Part shown: piece after piece, positions 5,044-9,064 of the stretch | Position numbering within the stretch: position 1 is the stretch's first letter | How the letters are laid out: each line of letters opens with the position of its first letter | Assembly: GCA_021154945.1 (NCBI GenBank) | Contig: JAJNQF010000423.1 | Span: 1 to 9,064, forward strand | Direction: 5' to 3' | DNA length: 9,064 nucleotides | Source of the DNA: Sphingomonas sp. | GTDB taxonomy: Bacteria; Pseudomonadota; Alphaproteobacteria; Sphingomonadales; Sphingomonadaceae | Translations under genes and position numbers: made by a program | The notes under the pieces: generated by a model | What the model was told of the DNA's origin: nothing | Seen by the model: the letters and a program-made list of their open reading frames with translations, nothing else | The model's database searches: none

Positions 5044-6081
5044 TTATTCGATGACCCAGGCCTCGCCGACCTCCAGCGTGCGGAAGCGGTCTGCCGCGAT
5101 GTGTTGGCGTGCCAACGCCGCGCGGAGGTGGTCCGGTGGTTCGTTGATACCCTCGGACGTCAGCTCGAACGTCCCCCAGTGGACGCCGATCGCATACGCC
5201 GCACCGAGCTGTTCGAACGCCGTCACCGCCTGGTCCGGGCCGATGTGGTTGTCGGTCTCGTGCCCTTCGAAATGATACGCGCCGATCGGCAGGATCGCGA
5301 GCCGGACCGGTCCTGCCGCCCGCGCCTGCGTTGCCCAGCGCATGTCGCCCGGCCCGGTGTCGCCCGCGAAATACAGGTTCCCGCCGGGCAGCGTCACGGT
5401 GAAGCCCGCCCATAATGTCTTGTCGCGGTCGCCGGGGTCGTATTCGCTCCAGTGATGCGCGCGCTCGACGATCACGTCGATGCCGGGGCGCAATGTCACG
5501 CGCCCGCCCCAGTCGCGCGCGAGTGCGCGGACGCCGTTGCGGGCGAGGATTTGGTCGTTGCCGAGACCCGTCACGATCAGTGGCTTGTCCCGGTGCCAGA
5601 GCGTTCGCATCGCGGTCATGTCGAGATGGTCGCGGTGATCGTGGCTGAGCAGGATGAGGTCGATCTTCGGCAGGTCCGCCAGCCGCACGCCGGGTTGGCG
5701 GACGCGCTTCACGCCGAGGAACTGGACCGGCGACGAGCGCTCGAGCCACATGGGATCGGTCAGGATATTGAGCCCCTGGGCCTGCACCAGCACGGTCGAA
5801 TGGCCGATCCAGGTGACGCGCATCGTCTGCCCGTCGACGCGCGCGGGCGGTCGCGACGGGGTTACGGGAACCTCGGGCCAACTCCGATAGGGCGGTTTCA
5901 CCAGATTGCGGAGCAGCCCGACAGGCCCCTGCTTCTGTTCGCCGCTACTGCCCTGCACGCCGTCGGGGTTGAAGAAGCGCGTGCCGTTGAAGTGATCGCT
6001 CGGGGCAACGGTCTCCACCGACGGCGCCGCGCAGCCGGCGAGTAGCGCGAGAGCGAGCAGTATCGAGCGGGTGCGGATCAT
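5044..6081 (-). CDS. lipoprotein metallo-beta-lactamase-fold hydrolase, NAPE-PLD-like
   Basis: This is a two-metal hydrolase of the MBL fold in the subgroup that includes N-acyl-phosphatidylethanolamine phospholipase D and UlaG-like enzymes. Residues 1-17 form a lipoprotein signal peptide ending in the lipobox LAGC, with lipidation expected at Cys17; the next residue is Ala, so outer-membrane sorting is likely. The fold starts at VTWIGHSTVLVQ (89-100). The metal site is HDHRDHLD (147-154, the HxHxDH motif), with His210 in AHHW, Asp241 in FAGDTG and His301 in VHWGTFELT. The AHHW, LPIGAY and HWGTF blocks match NAPE-PLD-type proteins rather than antibiotic-cleaving lactamases. Length is 345 residues, usual for bacterial homologues. 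The ATG at 6081 lacks a strong ribosome-binding site. It diverges from the DUF4337-type gene over 68 bases. The substrate, perhaps a phospholipid or other phosphodiester, is not determinable here. Confidence 0.86.
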   Translation of the reverse strand: MIRTRSILLALALLAGCAAPSVETVAPSDHFNGTRFFNPDGVQGSSGEQKQGPVGLLRNLVKPPYRSWPEVPVTPSRPPARVDGQTMRVTWIGHSTVLVQAQGLNILTDPMWLERSSPVQFLGVKRVRQPGVRLADLPKIDLILLSHDHRDHLDMTAMRTLWHRDKPLIVTGLGNDQILARNGVRALARDWGGRVTLRPGIDVIVERAHHWSEYDPGDRDKTLWAGFTVTLPGGNLYFAGDTGPGDMRWATQARAAGPVRLAILPIGAYHFEGHETDNHIGPDQAVTAFEQLGAAYAIGVHWGTFELTSEGINEPPDHLRAALARQHIAADRFRTLEVGEAWVIE

Positions 6082-6149
6082 GGCGCGCTGACGGATATGT
6101 CACCCGATCATCAGGGTCCAGTCACGCGCGGAGCGCCACAGCGGCGGGC

Positions 6150-6725
6150 ATGGACGATGATTTCGAAGTGCGCGGGTTGCACGAACGGCTGTCGGAGGAA
6201 CGAGCCGCCAGTGGTGAGGCGCTCGACCAGCGCATCGCGTTGTTCACTGCGATCCTGGCGACCCTGGCCGCCGTCACCAGTTTTCTCGGTGGGCATACAC
6301 AGAACGAGGCCCTGCTCCACAAGAACGAGGCAGTGCTGATCAAGGCTCAGGCGTCGGATGCGTGGGGGTATTATCAGGCCGAGGATCTGAAGCGGCATAT
6401 CGCGCAGATGGAGGTCGATCTCGCGCCGCTCGCGTCCGATGCGAACCAAATGTCCGCACACCGCGCCGATATCGCGCGGTACAAGGCGCGGGGCGCTGGG
6501 CTGAAGCGGGAGGCGGAGGCGCTCGACCGACAATCGGCGGCGGCGAACGCGGAGTCGGATGAAGCGCTGCGGCCGCATATGAAGCTCGCGCTGGCCGTCA
6601 CCGCGATCCAGGTGGCGATCGCGTTGGCCTCGATTACCGCGCTGACCGGGCGGCGGTGGTTGCTGTGGGTCGCGGGCGCCGCCGCCTTGGTGGGCGCGCT
6701 GCTGGCTGGGCTCGCCTGGCTGTAG
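6150..6725 (+). CDS. DUF4337-type membrane protein of unknown function
   Basis: The 191-residue protein has one hydrophobic helix near the N-terminus (about 29-49, IALFTAILATLAAVTSFLGG), a long charged segment of coiled-coil character (about 75-140), and two closely spaced helices at the C-terminus (about 143-165 and 169-190). The NEALLHKNEAVLIKAQASDAWGYYQA stretch, split here as NEALLHKNEAV (52-62) and KAQASDAWGYYQAE (65-78), is the recognisable core of the DUF4337 family. That family has no established function that I know. The predicted form is an inner-membrane protein with a helical soluble arm between the first and second helices. The ATG at 6150 is preceded only by a weak GGCGGGC. It diverges from the lipoprotein hydrolase and converges with the aldo/keto reductase. 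There are no catalytic motifs. Confidence 0.82.
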   Translation: MDDDFEVRGLHERLSEERAASGEALDQRIALFTAILATLAAVTSFLGGHTQNEALLHKNEAVLIKAQASDAWGYYQAEDLKRHIAQMEVDLAPLASDANQMSAHRADIARYKARGAGLKREAEALDRQSAAANAESDEALRPHMKLALAVTAIQVAIALASITALTGRRWLLWVAGAAALVGALLAGLAWL

Positions 6726-6769
6726 CGGGGAGATCGTTTTCGACGACCGCGAACGACGATCCGCCCCGC
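6725..6769. terminator. candidate bidirectional hairpin between convergent genes
   Basis: GCGGGG-A-GATCGT (6725-6737) pairs with ACGATC-CG-CCCCGC (6756-6769), giving two 6-bp stems around a small internal loop, with an extra inner TTCG/CGAA pairing. It lies in the 58-base gap between the stop codons of the DUF4337-type gene and the aldo/keto reductase. No long T-run follows on either side, so a terminator role is inferred from place and stem strength only. Confidence 0.4.
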
Positions 6770-6783
6770 TCGGCGCAAGGACG

Positions 6784-7776
6784 CTAGATCCGCGTCATCG
6801 ACAGCGCCTTCTCGCCGTAGCGAGGCCCAGCCGTCCCGCCCCGCGGCGCCGCCGCATCCAGCTTCGCCAGATCGTCGGCCGATAGCGTGATGTCCGCCGC
6901 CTTCATGCTGTCCTCCAGCGTGATCCGTCGTTTCGACCCCGGGATCGGCACGACGTCGTCGCCCTGCGCCAGCAACCATGCGAGCGCGATCTGCGCAGGC
7001 GAAGCGTCATGCGCATCCGCAATGCCCTTCACCACCGCGACCATCTCCATGTTCTTGGCGAAGTTCTCCTCCGAATATCGCGGGTCGTTCCGCCGGTAGT
7101 CGCCCTCAGGCAAGTCCGACCGCGCCGTGATCTGCCCCGTCAGGAACCCGCGGCCCAGCGGCGAATACGGCACAAAGCCGATCCCGAGTTCGCGACACAG
7201 CGGCAGGATCGCCTCCTCCACGCCGCGCTCCCACAACGAATATTCGCTCTGCAAAGCCGCGATCGGATGCGTCGCAGCCGCCCGCCGGATCGTGTCGAGC
7301 CCCGCCTCCGACAGCCCCAAATGCCGAACCTTCCCCTCGCGAACGAGGTCCGCCATCGCGCCGACCGTATCCTCGATCGGCACGCCCGGATCGACGCGGT
7401 GCTGGTACAACAGGTCGATCGTCTCGACGCCAAGGCGCTTCAGCGATCCCTCGCAGGCCCGCCGCACGTTGGCCGGTGTCGAGTCCACCCCGGTCATCCC
7501 GTTCTCGTCGTATCGGAACCCGAACTTGGTCGCGATCACGACGCCGTCGCGTTTTCCCCGGATCGCCTTGCTGAGCAGTTCCTCGTTGACCAGCGGGCCA
7601 TAGATCTCGGCGGTATCGAACAGCGTCACGCCAAGCTCGATCGCGCGGTGGATCGTGGCGATGCTCTCGTCGGCGTTGGCCTCGCCGTACATGCCCTTGC
7701 CGATGCCGGCCATCGGCATGCAGCCTAGCCCGAGCGCAGAAACCTCGAAATCAGGGCCGAGCGTGCGATATTTCAT
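6784..7776 (-). CDS. aldo/keto reductase
   Basis: Members of this family reduce aldehydes or ketones with NADPH in a (beta/alpha)8 barrel in the cytoplasm. The 330-residue protein begins MKYRTLG...VSALGLGCMPM, the usual opening, and keeps the full catalytic tetrad: Asp54 and Tyr59 in FDTAEIYG, Lys84 in IATKFG, and His126 in LLYQHRVDP. Cofactor-binding blocks are SPLGRGFLTG (205-214) and VPIPGSKRRITLEDS (276-290). The sequence resembles the AKR13-like group often annotated as general-stress or phenylacetaldehyde-type reductases, but the substrate cannot be read. The ATG at 7776 has AGGAGATATCCC upstream, a strong ribosome-binding site lying inside the end of the symporter gene; the two genes overlap by 26 bases, so translation is probably coupled. 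A shared role with the transporter is possible but unsupported by motif evidence. Confidence 0.93.
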   Translation of the reverse strand: MKYRTLGPDFEVSALGLGCMPMAGIGKGMYGEANADESIATIHRAIELGVTLFDTAEIYGPLVNEELLSKAIRGKRDGVVIATKFGFRYDENGMTGVDSTPANVRRACEGSLKRLGVETIDLLYQHRVDPGVPIEDTVGAMADLVREGKVRHLGLSEAGLDTIRRAAATHPIAALQSEYSLWERGVEEAILPLCRELGIGFVPYSPLGRGFLTGQITARSDLPEGDYRRNDPRYSEENFAKNMEMVAVVKGIADAHDASPAQIALAWLLAQGDDVVPIPGSKRRITLEDSMKAADITLSADDLAKLDAAAPRGGTAGPRYGEKALSMTRI

Positions 7777-9025
7777 GGGATATCTCCTGAGCGCCGTCCC
7801 CGTGATCGGACCGCGCAGACACGGAGATGGTGACGGCGGTATCCATAGTCACGTTGCCGACGGTCCTAAACAGGTCGGGCACCGTCTCTACCGCGATGAG
7901 CAGCCCCAAAGCCTCGATCGGCACCCCCATGGCGAGCGAAACCGGCGCGACCGACGCGACGAAACTGATCGTCCCCGGCAGCGACACAGAGCTCATCGTC
8001 GTGATCGCCGCCGTCGCGACCCCCGCGGCCAGCTGCGCCGGACCAATCGGCACGCCCAGCCAGTGCGCGACGTACAGCGCGACCGCGAGGTTCATCGCCG
8101 GGCTTGTCGCACGGAAGATTGCGACCGCCAGTGGTAGCACGATGCCCGCGGTGGCAGGCGACGCGCCGAGATCGACCGACCCCTTCAGCATCGCCGGCAA
8201 CGACGCGAGCGACGACTGCGTGCTGATCGCCACCGCCTGCGCCGGCGCAACTGCCCGCGCAAAGCGTCCGAGCGATACCCGCCCGCCGATCATCCCGACC
8301 GGATAGGCTGCGAGCAAGACGATGAAGCCGATCGCCGAGACGCAGACGATATAATGGAGCAACGCCCCGAACGCCGCAGTCCCGGTCCGTGCCCCGACGC
8401 CGTACGCGAGCGCGAAGATCCCGATCGGTGCGAGCTTCAGCACCCAGCCGATCAGCACCAGCAGCGCATCGACCACCGCTTGGAAAAACCCGGTCAGGAT
8501 CGCGCGCTGCGCCGATGGCAGCCGCGTGATCGCGAACGCGAACGCCAGCGCGAACACCGTCAGCGACAGGAACGAATCGCTCGCCGCCGCCGCGACGATG
8601 TTGGTCGGCACGATCCCGTCAAAGAATGCGCCGATCCCCGGCACCGTGCCGATCGGCGCCGCCGTCGTCAGCGCCGCGCGCAATGCCGTGCTGAGGCTCT
8701 CTGGCAGCGGGAACAGGTCGAGCAGCAACGGCATGACGAACGCCGACATGATCGTCGTGCTCCACAGGATGACGACGATCATCAGGATCGCGCGGCCGGT
8801 GATCCGTCCGGCCCGCGCCGCCTCGGCGGTGGCGCCGATGCCGGTGACCAGCAACCCGACGATCAGCGGCACGATCACCATCTGCAATCCGTGCAGCCAT
8901 GCCGAACCGAGCGGCTGCGTCACCGCCGTCACCGCCAGCGCATTCGCCGGCGACCAGGCTGCCGCGGCGATGCCGATCGCGATGCCGCCGACCAGGGCTG
9001 TAAGAATCCGTGTAGCCTGCGACAT
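7751..9025 (-). CDS. dicarboxylate/amino acid:cation symporter (DAACS, GltP/DctA-like), divergent
   Basis: This family moves dicarboxylates or acidic or neutral amino acids into the cell with sodium or protons through an elevator mechanism in the inner membrane. The 424-residue protein is hydrophobic throughout, as expected for eight transmembrane helices and two re-entrant hairpins. Hairpin 1 carries ISTQSSLASLPAM (267-279), in the position of the usual serine-rich motif. Hairpin 2 carries TTMSSVSLPGTIS (342-354). Helix 8 has the conserved substrate and ion residues Asp384, Arg387, Thr388, Asn391 and Asp395 in PDLFRTVGNVTMD. The helix 7 motif that is normally NMDGT reads FRATS here (304-308), an unusual departure. 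The ATG at 9025 has GAAGGG upstream. The hydrophilic tail (403-424) overlaps the start of the aldo/keto reductase. The true substrate is uncertain because of the helix 7 change, though Arg387 favours an acidic ligand. Confidence 0.9.
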   Translation of the reverse strand: MSQATRILTALVGGIAIGIAAAAWSPANALAVTAVTQPLGSAWLHGLQMVIVPLIVGLLVTGIGATAEAARAGRITGRAILMIVVILWSTTIMSAFVMPLLLDLFPLPESLSTALRAALTTAAPIGTVPGIGAFFDGIVPTNIVAAAASDSFLSLTVFALAFAFAITRLPSAQRAILTGFFQAVVDALLVLIGWVLKLAPIGIFALAYGVGARTGTAAFGALLHYIVCVSAIGFIVLLAAYPVGMIGGRVSLGRFARAVAPAQAVAISTQSSLASLPAMLKGSVDLGASPATAGIVLPLAVAIFRATSPAMNLAVALYVAHWLGVPIGPAQLAAGVATAAITTMSSVSLPGTISFVASVAPVSLAMGVPIEALGLLIAVETVPDLFRTVGNVTMDTAVTISVSARSDHGDGAQEISHEISHARP

Positions 9026-9064
9026 GCTCGCCCTTCGTGTTCCACCGCGCTATCAGCGACTTCA

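Noticed and set aside
4745..5881. 378-codon minus-strand open frame over the repeat and the metallohydrolase
   Set aside because: It is a shifted-frame shadow of the hydrolase gene, and its middle part translates the palindromic repeat into Pro/Gly-rich sequence.

Overview
The window reads as ordinary chromosome of a high-GC alphaproteobacterium, most likely a sphingomonad. This rests on strongly GC-biased third codon positions, on GC-rich palindromic repeats of a kind I recall from sphingomonad genomes, and on the family flavour of the proteins. No genus-level marker is present, so the assignment is inference. Nothing here looks like a phage, transposon, CRISPR array, defence island or secondary-metabolite cluster.

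Layout: positions 1-350 hold a possible minus-strand gene start at the left edge, a perfect GC hairpin, and a stand-alone C-terminal Sua5 domain (66-350, +) whose YrdC catalytic domain is not visible. A repeat-like inverted repeat (360-458) separates it from msrA (468-1010, -), which diverges from galE (1070-2068, +). galE overlaps a CitE/HpcH-type CoA-ester lyase (2065-2898, +) by four bases. That lyase converges with, and overlaps, a PAP2 phosphatase (-). Upstream of the PAP2 gene on the minus strand come tRNA-Lys(TTT) (3552-3627) and folK (3649-4155).

folK diverges, with only 22 bp between start codons, from a family-5-type uracil-DNA glycosylase (4178-4912, +). A large double-hairpin repeat (4925-5035) lies between that gene and a lipoprotein metallo-beta-lactamase-fold hydrolase resembling NAPE-PLD (5044-6081, -). 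A DUF4337-type membrane protein (6150-6725, +) follows, then a two-gene minus-strand unit: a DAACS-family symporter (7751-9025) overlapping an aldo/keto reductase (6784-7776).

The genes serve separate housekeeping jobs: methionine sulfoxide repair, sugar-nucleotide epimerisation, folate synthesis, uracil repair, lipid or phosphate hydrolysis, and solute uptake. Only two pairs look translationally coupled: galE with the lyase, and the symporter with the reductase. I see no convincing new multi-gene system. The points most worth a second look are the orphan Sua5 domain beside a hairpin, the PAP2 frame that has no standard start downstream of the tRNA it runs through, the symporter lacking the usual NMDGT motif, and the two intergenic repeat elements.
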